Shown here: piece by piece, positions 1-5,157 of the stretch
How positions within the stretch are numbered: the first letter of the stretch is position 1
Layout: each line of letters begins with the position of its first letter
Assembly: GCA_050944035.1 (NCBI GenBank)
Contig: JBMNQH010000015.1
Location: 1-38,820, forward strand
Origin: JBMNQH01 sp050944035
Lineage (GTDB): Bacteria > Bacillota > Clostridia > Oscillospirales > Oscillospiraceae
Reading direction: 5' to 3'
DNA: 38,820 bases
The notes under the pieces: model-generated
The model's input: the letters and a program-made list of their open reading frames with translations, nothing else
Told to the model about the DNA's origin: nothing
Databases searched by the model: none
Made by a program: the position numbers and the translations under genes

Positions 1-113
1 GTTGTATTGACAATGTTTTCGCAATCCTCGGCAATATGGATTAGGTTAGGTGCTAATAATTGCGCTTCCAATTGCGCTTCCATCCGTTTGCGAGAATTCC
101 CAAACAACCACAT
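1..113 (-). CDS. Small phage protein of unknown function (partial, runs off left edge)
   Basis: A minus-strand reading frame opens with ATG at 113 and stays open for 37 codons to the window edge. A ribosome binding site (GAGGAG, minus strand of 122-127) lies 8 bases upstream. The visible protein starts MWLFGNSRKRMEAQ and continues with ...IAEDCENIVNT. From memory, short proteins with this kind of start and an 'A-D-C-x-x-L/I-V-N' stretch are common between the repressor and integrase genes of clostridial phages, which fits the place next to immA. Function is unknown. Because the 3' part is missing, only the start and the reading frame are well supported. Confidence 0.55.
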   Translation of the reverse strand, partial: MWLFGNSRKRMEAQLEAQLLAPNLIHIAEDCENIVNT

Positions 114-160
114 AATTTTTGCTCCTCTCTATTTTTACCGTCCTCCGACGGCTTGGAATA

Positions 161-592
161 CTAAAAATACAATTCGGTTGCCAGTGTACCATACTTATAC
201 CAACATATGGCCTTGCGCATGAAATCTTCGGTTACGCCGAAATATTCTGCTAATTCCCAGATTTCGGTATGACCGTTCTTTACAGCTTCATTCAATTCTA
301 CTTCTGGTATTGTGTGCCTGATTGCCCATTTATCAGCACGATATTCGTGTTTTTGACGCACATCATGTGCGGTCCACCGATTATAAAACGATCCTGTAAC
401 ACAATGACCAAGTTCATGTGCAAGGTGAACCCGCTTTGACGCTTCGTTTTTCAAAACACCATAATCAATACCTATATAGCAACATTGCGTTTCAGTTTGT
501 ATACACATCGAACCAGTTTCTGGTATTTCCAGCAATATAATCGGTATATTTTCATCTGTCGCGACCTGATAAAACATTGCTGTATCTATCAT
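161..592 (-). CDS. ImmA/IrrE-family metallopeptidase
   Basis: The 143-residue protein has the zinc-protease motif HELGH at residues 59-63 (context LAHELGHCVTG) and a downstream HEYRADKWA stretch at about 82-90 that supplies the third metal ligand (Glu83). This is the layout of the ImmA/IrrE family, in which the protease cleaves or inactivates a partner HTH repressor and so lifts lysogeny or mobile-element repression. It lies directly downstream of a repressor gene, with one base between that stop and the ATG at 592, so the two are surely co-transcribed. The inferred role is anti-repressor protease for the neighbouring repressor. Its trigger cannot be read from sequence. Confidence 0.88.
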   Translation of the reverse strand: MIDTAMFYQVATDENIPIILLEIPETGSMCIQTETQCCYIGIDYGVLKNEASKRVHLAHELGHCVTGSFYNRWTAHDVRQKHEYRADKWAIRHTIPEVELNEAVKNGHTEIWELAEYFGVTEDFMRKAICWYKYGTLATELYF

Positions 593-593
593 G

Positions 594-965
594 CTATTCC
601 TTCTTTTTTTCGTTTTCTTCTCTTAATTTTACCATCTGAGCAAAACGCTTTACTTCATCATACATAGCATCTGTTATTTCTCCATCTCCACCAAATAGTG
701 CAAACTTAATATCATCATCACTTACTGTGCGTTCGCTTTCATCGGCGGGCGCTTTTTCTATTTCAGCGCCTAATAGATAACCAACAGTAGTATCTAGAGC
801 TTCTGCAAGTCGTAGTAAGGTTTCGTTATCTGGCTGACGTTTTCCGGTCTCATATTGGCTAATTGTGCTTTCTGCTACACCGACTTTTACACCAAGCACT
901 TTCATTGTTATACCGCGAGCTTTTCGTATCTCGCGAATGTTGTTGTGGCAGATTTTGTGGTTCAT
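594..965 (-). CDS. XRE-family phage repressor (CI/ImmR-like)
   Basis: The protein has 123 residues. The N-terminal HTH of the XRE type spans about residues 8-65 (IREIRKARGITMKVLGVKVG, then VAESTISQYETGKRQPDNETLL) and a short acidic then basic tail follows. I place the start at ATG 965 because AGAGGTG sits 7 bases upstream; a longer frame that begins upstream runs through the operator region and is not credible. There is no LexA/CI-type peptidase domain, so inactivation probably depends on the ImmA-like protease encoded just downstream. It is divergent from the Cro-like gene at 1129, and four GAACTTC-type sites lie between them. Confidence 0.85.
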   Translation of the reverse strand: MNHKICHNNIREIRKARGITMKVLGVKVGVAESTISQYETGKRQPDNETLLRLAEALDTTVGYLLGAEIEKAPADESERTVSDDDIKFALFGGDGEITDAMYDEVKRFAQMVKLREENEKKKE

Positions 966-992
966 TGCATATTCACCTCTTAATTGAATTCT

Positions 993-1098
993 AAACTTCA
1001 CAACATGAAAAGTAAAGAGATGATTCCAGAACTTCACAAATTGACAAATTATATCTTGACAAACTGAGAAGTTCGTAGTATTATCACAATAGAACTTC
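993..1098. promoter_or_regulatory. Operator cluster of switch 1 (four GAACTTC-type sites)
   Basis: Between the divergent regulators the near-palindrome GAACTTC/GAAGTTC occurs at 1029-1035, 1068-1074 and 1092-1098, with a related AAACTTCAC at 993-1001. The 1068-1074 site lies inside the spacer of the rightward promoter and 1092-1098 lies just after its -10. The 993-1001 site abuts a possible leftward promoter (TTTACT 17 TAGAAT, minus strand 1016-988). That placement is what a repressor controlling both directions would need. Binding by the 594-965 or 1129-1371 products is inferred. Confidence 0.55.
1056..1084 (+). promoter_or_regulatory. Rightward promoter of switch 1
   Basis: A perfect TTGACA (1056-1061) is followed by a 17-base spacer and TATTAT (1079-1084), a strong housekeeping-sigma promoter. 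It points to the Cro-like gene at 1129. An operator-like GAAGTTC lies within the spacer, so the promoter is expected to be repressed in the lysogen. Confidence 0.7.
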
Positions 1099-1128
1099 AC
1101 GAAACGAGGAGAAAAGGAGGTGGAGAAT

Positions 1129-1371
1129 GTGAGGGAATGGTTGAAAGAAGCTCGTTCCAAAGCCAATTTAACAATGAAACAAGTAAGCGGAAAACTTGGC
1201 ATTTCCGAAAGTTACTATTCCGCTATTGAAAGCGGTATGCGACAGCAAAAGATGGATTTATTTCTTGCGTCTGGATTATCTCTAATTTTTAAAATACCTG
1301 TAGCTCAGATAGCTGAATGGGAGCAAGATTTACCATCTCAGCCCAACGATATCACAGAAACTGACCAATAA
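1129..1371 (+). CDS. Cro-like XRE-family HTH protein
   Basis: The 80-residue protein carries an HTH of the XRE type over about residues 4-60 (WLKEARSKANLTMKQVSGKL, then ISESYYSAIESGMRQQKM). I choose GTG at 1129 because AGGAGG at 1115-1120 is 8 bases upstream; an earlier in-frame GTG at 1120 overlaps the ribosome binding site. It is transcribed divergently from the repressor, from the promoter at 1056-1084. By position it is a Cro/antirepressor-type regulator that favours lytic genes, but no test of that is visible in the sequence. Confidence 0.78.
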   Translation: MREWLKEARSKANLTMKQVSGKLGISESYYSAIESGMRQQKMDLFLASGLSLIFKIPVAQIAEWEQDLPSQPNDITETDQ

Positions 1372-1424
1372 ATGGTACAGAATGAAGGGAATTTGCAACC
1401 ATGCAAGCTGGAAGAGGTGAAAAG

Positions 1425-1514
1425 ATGGAGCGTGAACAAACGACAATCCGCCTACCTGCTGAAATGAAGGAAAAACTTCAGCTGGAGACGGATAGACGGG
1501 GAATTTATTCGTAA
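1425..1514 (+). pseudogene. Truncated ribbon-helix-helix (Arc-like) protein, 29 codons
   Basis: ATG at 1425, 5 bases after AGAGGTG, opens a frame coding MEREQTTIRLPAEMKEKLQ and ending ...RRGIYS-stop at 1512-1514. The first part has the form of Arc/MetJ-type ribbon-helix-helix domains (TTIRLP strand, then helix). Such domains normally need about 45 residues, so the second helix is missing. The frame ends inside the 3' end of the oppositely oriented YoeB-like gene. The simplest reading is a regulator gene cut when the toxin-antitoxin unit entered, but the rest of the gene was not found on the other side. Confidence 0.5.
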
Positions 1515-1765
1515 TGGGTCCACATAGCAACGATTTTAACAATCTTCTGTGCTTCATCGACAGTGTAGACTAAACGATGTTGTCGATTGATTCTCCTGGA
1601 ATATGCACCAGATAGATCACCGGAGAGTTTTTCGTAGGAAGGTGGATTTTGATAGGGATTGATTTTAAGGATCTCTATTAGAGCTTGTGCTTTATCAGAT
1701 AGATGAGCTGCTTTTAAATACGGTATATGCTTGATTGCAGTTTTTGTAAGCACTACTTGATACAT
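1505..1765 (-). CDS. yoeB: Toxin of the YoeB/RelE family (ribosome-dependent mRNA interferase)
   Basis: The 86-residue protein ends with the characteristic YoeB stretch: LSGDLSGAYSRRINRQHRLV followed by the terminal WTHYE. By comparison with E. coli YoeB the probable catalytic residues are Glu45, Arg64 and His84, all present. YoeB cuts mRNA in the ribosomal A site. The ATG at 1765 overlaps the antitoxin stop as TAATG, with GAGGTG 8 bases upstream, which indicates translational coupling; an in-frame GTG at 1771 is less likely. The toxin appears intact, so the antitoxin must be functional in a lysogen. Confidence 0.88.
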   Translation of the reverse strand: MYQVVLTKTAIKHIPYLKAAHLSDKAQALIEILKINPYQNPPSYEKLSGDLSGAYSRRINRQHRLVYTVDEAQKIVKIVAMWTHYE

Positions 1766-2013
1766 TACCACTGCACCTCGTCAGCGGGGATGCAATCACT
1801 AAGCGGAGTATGAATTCCTTCTATGATTTCCTGTCTGACTCGCTGGTCAGATAATAAATACAGGCTTTCGAGGAGTCCATTATATTCTTCTTCACTAATT
1901 ACAACTGCATTTCCATTTTTTGTGTTGACGTTCACGACATCATTATACATAACAGCCTGATTTAAATACTCAAACACGTTTTGTCTAAAATTTGTTGCAT
2001 TGGTATTGGTCAT
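1765..2013 (-). CDS. yefM: Antitoxin of the YefM/Phd family
   Basis: This 82-residue protein (MTNTNATNFRQNVFEYLNQA...) has the Phd/YefM N-terminal fold signature, with the conserved 'N-x-x-x-x-x-F-R-Q/x-N' start and the AVVISEEEYNGLLESLYLL segment. The N-terminal part binds operator DNA and the C-terminal part wraps the toxin. Start ATG 2013 is preceded by AAGGAGGT 7 bases upstream; an in-frame GTG at 2022 overlaps that site. The gene lies first in a two-gene operon with the YoeB-like toxin, behind its own promoter and palindrome. Confidence 0.87.
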   Translation of the reverse strand: MTNTNATNFRQNVFEYLNQAVMYNDVVNVNTKNGNAVVISEEEYNGLLESLYLLSDQRVRQEIIEGIHTPLSDCIPADEVQW

Positions 2014-2037
2014 GGCAAACACCTCCTTAACTCATTG

Positions 2038-2073
2038 TATGTACATTATAACGTACATATTCAAAAAGGTCAA
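2038..2073 (-). promoter_or_regulatory. Promoter and palindromic operator of the toxin-antitoxin operon
   Basis: On the minus strand TTGACC (2073-2068), a 17-base spacer and TATAAT (2050-2045) form a near-consensus promoter. The inverted repeat TATGTAC (2038-2044) / GTACATA (2053-2059) encloses the -10 box, the classic place for autorepression by a YefM-type antitoxin. The promoter is independent of the phage switches, so the module should be on in the lysogen. Confidence 0.75.
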
Positions 2074-2099
2074 GTACGATTTATTCCTTGTAGCAGGTT

Positions 2100-2315
2100 T
2101 TAATGGCGTGCAGGATCGTCCGACCGTCCGACAAGGTAATCAAGGGATACGTCGAAGTAGTCGGCTAGGGCGATGAGAACATCGAAGGCTGGTTTCCGCC
2201 TGCCAGATTCATAATTCTGGACGCCGACTTCGCTTAGACCGATTGCAGACGCCAGTTGCTTTTGCGTTAGATTGTTCGATTTTCGGATTGTGATTAGGCG
2301 ATTTTGAAAATTCAT
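2100..2315 (-). CDS. Second XRE-family repressor-like HTH protein
   Basis: The 71-residue protein is essentially one XRE helix-turn-helix domain (RLITIRKSNNLTQKQLASAI, then SEVGVQNYESGRRKPAFDVL) ending VSLDYLVGRSDDPARH, a very common ending of small phage repressors. The start is ATG 2315, with GGAGG 7 bases upstream; longer frames run into the operator repeats. It is divergent from the HTH gene at 2416, with two 22-base palindromes between them. This makes a second complete genetic switch beside the one at 594-1371. Confidence 0.82.
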   Translation of the reverse strand: MNFQNRLITIRKSNNLTQKQLASAIGLSEVGVQNYESGRRKPAFDVLIALADYFDVSLDYLVGRSDDPARH

Positions 2316-2336
2316 GGCAATGCCTCCAAAAAGACC

Positions 2337-2365
2337 TTGACACAAACAAATGTTAGTGCTATTAT
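2337..2365 (+). promoter_or_regulatory. Rightward promoter of switch 2 (probable main early promoter)
   Basis: TTGACA at 2337-2342, a 17-base spacer and TATTAT at 2360-2365: the same boxes and spacing as the promoter of switch 1. One copy of the operator palindrome fills the spacer. It reads into the HTH gene at 2416 and then the long early operon. Confidence 0.72.
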
Positions 2366-2396
2366 GATGGCATAACACAAACAAATGTTGGTGTTA
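2339..2396. promoter_or_regulatory. Paired palindromic operators of switch 2
   Basis: The 19-base sequence ACACAAACAAATGTTRGTG occurs at 2340-2358 and 2375-2393 with a single difference (A/G). The second copy extends to a 22-base palindrome of form AACACnAACAnnTGTTnGTGTT (2374-2395). The copies are 35 bases apart and bracket the -10 of the rightward promoter. They are the likely binding sites of the 2100-2315 and/or 2416-2610 proteins, and they are unrelated in sequence to the GAACTTC sites of switch 1. Confidence 0.72.
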
Positions 2397-2415
2397 AATA
2401 GAAAGTGTGGGAGTG

Positions 2416-2610
2416 ATGAAAAACATAAAGCTAATAGAAGCGCGCAACAAAACAGGCCTTACGCAAGTGCAAGTTGCGAAGAAGGCAGGAATAACGGTTG
2501 TATGCTATCAGAGATATGAAGCGGGAGAGCGAATCCCTAGAGCTGACATAGCGATTCTGATAGCCAAAGCGGTGAACAGCAGTGTGGAAGAGCTGTTTGG
2601 ACCAGAATAA
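2416..2610 (+). CDS. Cro-like XRE-family HTH protein of switch 2
   Basis: A 64-residue HTH protein (MKNIKLIEARNKTGLTQVQV..., YQRYEAGERIPRADIAILIA) ending VEELFGPE. The fold is the XRE type, and its size fits Cro or an early transcription regulator. ATG 2416 matches the usual start of such proteins; GTG 2407 or 2413 are alternatives because the ribosome binding site (GGGAG at 2409-2413) is weak and close. It is the first gene after the promoter at 2337-2365. Confidence 0.75.
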   Translation: MKNIKLIEARNKTGLTQVQVAKKAGITVVCYQRYEAGERIPRADIAILIAKAVNSSVEELFGPE

Positions 2611-2682
2611 CACAAAAGCCCTGATCCTGCAAATCTTGCAAAGCTGGATGAAGAGCAAAACCAGCATAGGAGGTGAGAAAGG

Positions 2683-2931
2683 ATGAATCTTTGGCATGAT
2701 ATCGGGAATCGGTGTCTTGAACGCGCCTTTGATCTTTTAAATGATGAAACCGCCCCAACTGAGGAAACAGTCGAGACGGTAAAATCATTGGTTATGATTG
2801 CGGTTGCAGTGGACGATCAGGATCTTCGCTGGGAGTCGCAAAGCCGATACGGCGCGCAGGTTTTTCGGGATCCTTCTTTTTCGCAGAAAGAAGGAGAAAA
2901 TTCAACTGCGAGACGTGTTGGATTAACATAG
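2683..2931 (+). CDS. Small early phage protein of unknown function
   Basis: The 82-residue frame starts at ATG 2683, with AGGAGGTG about 10 bases upstream. The N-terminal part (MNLWHDIGNRCLERAFDLL... to VAVDDQDLRW) looks like a helical protein that I recall from early regions of clostridial phages, where a 'NLxW...RYGA' stretch also occurs. Function is unknown. The last 140 bases overlap, tail to tail, the minus-strand gene at 2792-3223, so the C-terminal third may be natural or may come from recombination. Confidence 0.5.
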   Translation: MNLWHDIGNRCLERAFDLLNDETAPTEETVETVKSLVMIAVAVDDQDLRWESQSRYGAQVFRDPSFSQKEGENSTARRVGLT

Positions 2932-3223
2932 CCGATTGTTCGCCTATATATCCGTAAAACACAAGCGTACTCGGATTTGAATATCCAATATCGGTAACGG
3001 CGAGTTTAATGCTCTGACCAAACGAAGCCAACTGGATAAGTACTTCGTGCTCATCATCTAAACTTTTTTCAAACTCTTCGATTCTATCCTTAATTATTTC
3101 GTATGAATAATCAGCGTACTGATAATTACTATGGAGATCACTAAAAGGAAACGAAGAATTCATATCCGACTCTACGTTATTCGTTCGTTCAATCAATTTT
3201 TCGATAGCTGAGTTTCTTTCCAT
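2792..3223 (-). CDS. DUF6173-like protein, probable lysogenic cargo gene
   Basis: The 143-residue protein contains the pattern I associate with DUF6173: DDEHEVLIQLASFGQSI, then IGYSNPSTLVFYGYIG, then LIQHVSQLNFLL and a final KPARRIGF. Family members usually end close to that last motif; here 15 further residues follow (ATPSEDPDRPLQPQS), reading across the end of the plus-strand gene. No biochemical role is known to me. Start ATG 3223 has GGAGGT 7 bases upstream. It is alone on the minus strand with its own possible promoter, the arrangement of a cargo (moron) gene expressed in lysogens. Confidence 0.7.
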   Translation of the reverse strand: MERNSAIEKLIERTNNVESDMNSSFPFSDLHSNYQYADYSYEIIKDRIEEFEKSLDDEHEVLIQLASFGQSIKLAVTDIGYSNPSTLVFYGYIGEQSAMLIQHVSQLNFLLLSAKKKDPEKPARRIGFATPSEDPDRPLQPQS

Positions 3224-3246
3224 AACAATCACCTCCTTTCGTCAGC

Positions 3247-3276
3247 ATCTTACCATAACAAGCAGGTGATTCGCAA
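3247..3276 (-). promoter_or_regulatory. Possible promoter of the DUF6173-like gene
   Basis: On the minus strand TTGCGA (3276-3271) and TAAGAT (3252-3247) are 18 bases apart, and the -10 is extended by TGG (TGGTAAGAT). The spacing to the gene start at 3223 suits a short leader. The boxes are only moderate matches. Confidence 0.4.
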
Positions 3277-3322
3277 CGACAGAAAGCAACCTACCAACGC
3301 AAGCTGAAGGAGGTGAAAGAGG

Positions 3323-3592
3323 ATGCCGAAAATAACTTATCTAACGCCAAAGAAAAAGCCAGTACAATCTATCAAAGCAAACCGCAGACAGGAATTGCTG
3401 AAACGATACATCAAGGGGTGTAGGCTTACTTACGACAAACTTGCTCCGTTGGTTGGGATCAAACCAGGTACGTTGCGCTGGAAGTTTTCGGAAGCAGGGA
3501 TTGATTCCATAACGGCCAATGAGCTGTTTGCACTCAGAAGAGCACTCGGTATCCCGATTGACGAGATTGCTGACGCATGGACAGATGCATAA
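3323..3592 (+). CDS. Small HTH-like phage regulatory protein
   Basis: An 89-residue basic protein (MPKITYLTPKKKPVQSIKAN...). Residues about 25-85 resemble a degenerate XRE helix-turn-helix: LTYDKLAPLVGIKPGTLRWK (helix-turn-helix region), then ITANELFALRRALGIPIDEI. Similar proteins sit in early regions of clostridial phages. GGAGG lies 9 bases before ATG 3323. It is the first gene of a run of short overlapping early genes; its stop overlaps the next ATG at 3585. It probably binds DNA, but its target is unknown. Confidence 0.6.
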   Translation: MPKITYLTPKKKPVQSIKANRRQELLKRYIKGCRLTYDKLAPLVGIKPGTLRWKFSEAGIDSITANELFALRRALGIPIDEIADAWTDA

Positions 3593-3800
3593 CCACCGTT
3601 ACGCAACCTGCGGCTGGTGTGGTGAGAAATGGAACATCAGCGTGAAGCAGACGCTTCCATATGGCATTTATGTATGTCCCCATTGTAATGACGCAGATAG
3701 ACCGAAATGGATGCGCAAAACCGAAGAAAGCCTATATGAGGCAAGAAGGAGGAAACAACATGATAGTAGACAAAAACTACCCGGGATTAATCATGGATGA
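3585..3800 (+). CDS. Small zinc-ribbon protein
   Basis: The 71-residue frame from ATG 3585 codes MHNHRYATCGWCGEKW...YVCPHCNDADRPKW, with Cys9-x2-Cys12 and Cys31-x2-Cys34, the four ligands of a zinc ribbon, then a basic tail (YEARRRKQHDSRQK). The start overlaps the stop of the previous gene by 8 bases, and the 3' end overlaps the next gene by 41 bases. No clear ribosome binding site was seen, so translation may be coupled. Its role is unknown; zinc-ribbon proteins of this size often bind nucleic acids or act as adaptors. Confidence 0.55.
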   Translation: MHNHRYATCGWCGEKWNISVKQTLPYGIYVCPHCNDADRPKWMRKTEESLYEARRRKQHDSRQKLPGINHG

Positions 3801-4464
3801 ATATGGCATCTACCGTCTGAAAGGGAGCCTTGTATCAGATGATTCAATCGCGATCCAGTTAGATGGACCACTTTTTGTGAGCGGGTCCATCGAGGCAGGC
3901 AGGTCCATCAAAGCAGACGGGGCCATCTATGCAGGCGGGTCCATCAAAGCAGACGGGTCCATCTATGCAGGCGGGTCCATCTATGCAGGCGGGTCCATCG
4001 AGGCAGGCGGGTCCATCGAGGCAGGCGGGTCCATCGAGGCAGACGGGTCCATCAAAGCAGGCGGGTTCATCGAGGCAGACTGTTCCATCTATGCAGGCGG
4101 GTCCATCGAGGCAGGCGGGTTCATCAAAGCAGGCGGGTTCATCGAGGCAGACTGTTCCATCTATGCAGGCGGGTCCATCGAGGCAGGCGGGTCCATCTAT
4201 GCAGGCGGGTCCATCGAGGCAGGCGGGTTCATCGAGGCAGACGGGTCCATCAAAGCAGGCGGGTCCATCGAGGCGAGATGTGGGATTAACGCGTGGAAGG
4301 AAATAGTTTCAAGCTCCTATATATCGTCTGGTTTTCGCATTTTCGCAGGGCTATCTGTTTTTCGCGATGCTGACAACTGCGAAAAGGCGATCCAATGCCA
4401 CGAACTGCGCAACGGGGAAATTTGCTATGGCGACCTTGTGATCGTCGGAGGCGGCAGGGAATGA
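3760..4464 (+). CDS. Hexapeptide-repeat (beta-helix-like) phage protein
   Basis: The 234-residue protein starts at ATG 3760, 7 bases after AAGGAGG. A 40-residue N-terminal part (MIVDKNYPGLIMDEYGIYRL...) is followed by 23 contiguous six-residue units of the form GGSIEA/GGSIYA/DGSIKA (residues 41-178), then a non-repeated tail (ISSGFRIFAGLSVFRDADN..., ICYGDLVIVGGG). The pattern of small and beta-branched residues at fixed positions suggests a left-handed or bactofilin-like beta-helix. I recall similar proteins in clostridial prophages without a known role. A structural or filament-forming function is inference. The last base pairs overlap the next start (ATGA). Confidence 0.75.
   Translation: MIVDKNYPGLIMDEYGIYRLKGSLVSDDSIAIQLDGPLFVSGSIEAGRSIKADGAIYAGGSIKADGSIYAGGSIYAGGSIEAGGSIEAGGSIEADGSIKAGGFIEADCSIYAGGSIEAGGFIKAGGFIEADCSIYAGGSIEAGGSIYAGGSIEAGGFIEADGSIKAGGSIEARCGINAWKEIVSSSYISSGFRIFAGLSVFRDADNCEKAIQCHELRNGEICYGDLVIVGGGRE
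3880..4293. repeat. Tandem array of 23 coding 18-base repeats
   Basis: The unit GGCGGGTCCATCGAGGCA and close variants repeat every 18 bases from 3880 to 4293 with no spacers. Variation is mostly in the first, third and fifth codons of each unit. Some blocks are repeated at a higher order (for example the block coding GGFIEADCSIYAGGSIEA recurs). Unit loss or gain keeps the frame, so length variation between related phages is expected. Confidence 0.9.
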
Positions 4465-4631
4465 AGGACAGGCTTTACAGGCTGCAAAGCAGGGCGGACA
4501 CGACGGTGCAGTATTACCGGGAGGCGATTGCGCCGATGCGGATTCTTTGCAGCACGTGGTTTGTTGTGCAGTGGATGATCGGCTGCACCGTCCGCAGAAT
4601 CACAGACGGCCACTGGCCGGGAGAATGGTAA
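4461..4631 (+). CDS. Small hypothetical protein, aromatic-rich
   Basis: A 56-residue protein (MKDRLYRLQSRADTTVQYYR...) whose ATG overlaps the previous stop as ATGA and has GGAGG 13 bases upstream. The middle (APMRILCSTWFVVQWMIGCT) is hydrophobic enough for a possible single membrane-associated helix, but Arg residues flank it closely. No family is recognised. It is kept as a gene because it fits without gaps into the overlapping early operon. Confidence 0.5.
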   Translation: MKDRLYRLQSRADTTVQYYREAIAPMRILCSTWFVVQWMIGCTVRRITDGHWPGEW

Positions 4632-4644
4632 GGAGGAATACAGA

Positions 4645-4836
4645 ATGACATATCAACAGAATTGGAAAATCAGCAGGGAGGCGGAAAACCAGCGGTTGCT
4701 GAATCTGCGTCTTGCACGCGAGATCGCCTTTTTTAATCGACTGGCAAAAGAGCGCGATGCGGCAGCGCAGGAGGTCAGGGAGTATCTGGCGGACTTTGAC
4801 CGAGAATATGGAGACCTGTGCAATGCCGTATCCTAA
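4645..4836 (+). CDS. Small hypothetical helical protein
   Basis: A 63-residue protein (MTYQQNWKISREAENQRLLN...) with a strong ribosome binding site (AAGGAGG, 8-9 bases before ATG 4645). The whole sequence reads as charged helix or coiled coil (REIAFFNRLAKERDAAAQEV). No function can be assigned. It overlaps the next start by 14 bases. Confidence 0.6.
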   Translation: MTYQQNWKISREAENQRLLNLRLAREIAFFNRLAKERDAAAQEVREYLADFDREYGDLCNAVS

Positions 4837-5086
4837 CTGTACCGGCGCCATCGAGGAGTGCCTGAATTGCCGGTGCACAGATTGCAGGAATGATCGTGTG
4901 CCGTCCCCGATTCGTGTGGACGATTTTGTCAAAGGCGACAATATCTGGGAACGCGCCGCCGACCATAAGAGCGCACGGAAGAAACAGCGTCGACATGAGT
5001 ATTACATAGCGCACCGGGAAAAGAACCTGCAATACCAGGCACAATACCGCAGAAAAAAGAAGCGCGCCCTGCTCAGCGGCAACTGA
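4823..5086 (+). CDS. Small Cys-rich and basic protein
   Basis: From ATG 4823 the frame codes 87 residues. The N-terminus has closely packed cysteines (NCTGAIEECLNCRCTDCRND: C6, C14, C17, C19, C22), a likely zinc site. The C-terminal half is strongly basic (ARKKQRRHEYYIAHREKN..., QYRRKKKRAL), suggesting nucleic-acid binding. GGAG lies 9 bases before the start; an earlier in-frame ATG at 4808 is possible. I do not recognise a defined function. It is the last small gene before the recombination module. Confidence 0.6.
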   Translation: MPYPNCTGAIEECLNCRCTDCRNDRVPSPIRVDDFVKGDNIWERAADHKSARKKQRRHEYYIAHREKNLQYQAQYRRKKKRALLSGN

Positions 5087-5157
5087 AACAGGACGCAAAC
5101 AAAACATATACCGACTGCATTATAGCAGGTATGGTGAGAAAATGCAAGGAGGGAACC

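Noticed and set aside
138..151. Small hairpin CCGTC-CTCC-GACGG between the ImmA-like gene and the left-edge gene
   Set aside because: It has no T-run in either direction, so I do not call it a terminator.
7..222. A 71-codon plus-strand frame at the left edge
   Set aside because: It lies antisense to the partial minus-strand gene and the end of the ImmA-like gene, has no start signal and no recognisable pattern.
3880..4293. Regular short repeats that could suggest a CRISPR array
   Set aside because: The 18-base units are contiguous with no spacers, and keep one open frame.
3929..4306. A second open frame across the 18-base repeats coding QAGPS/QTGPS units
   Set aside because: It is a shifted reading of the GGSIEA repeats, has no ribosome binding site and lacks the non-repeated ends of the real gene.
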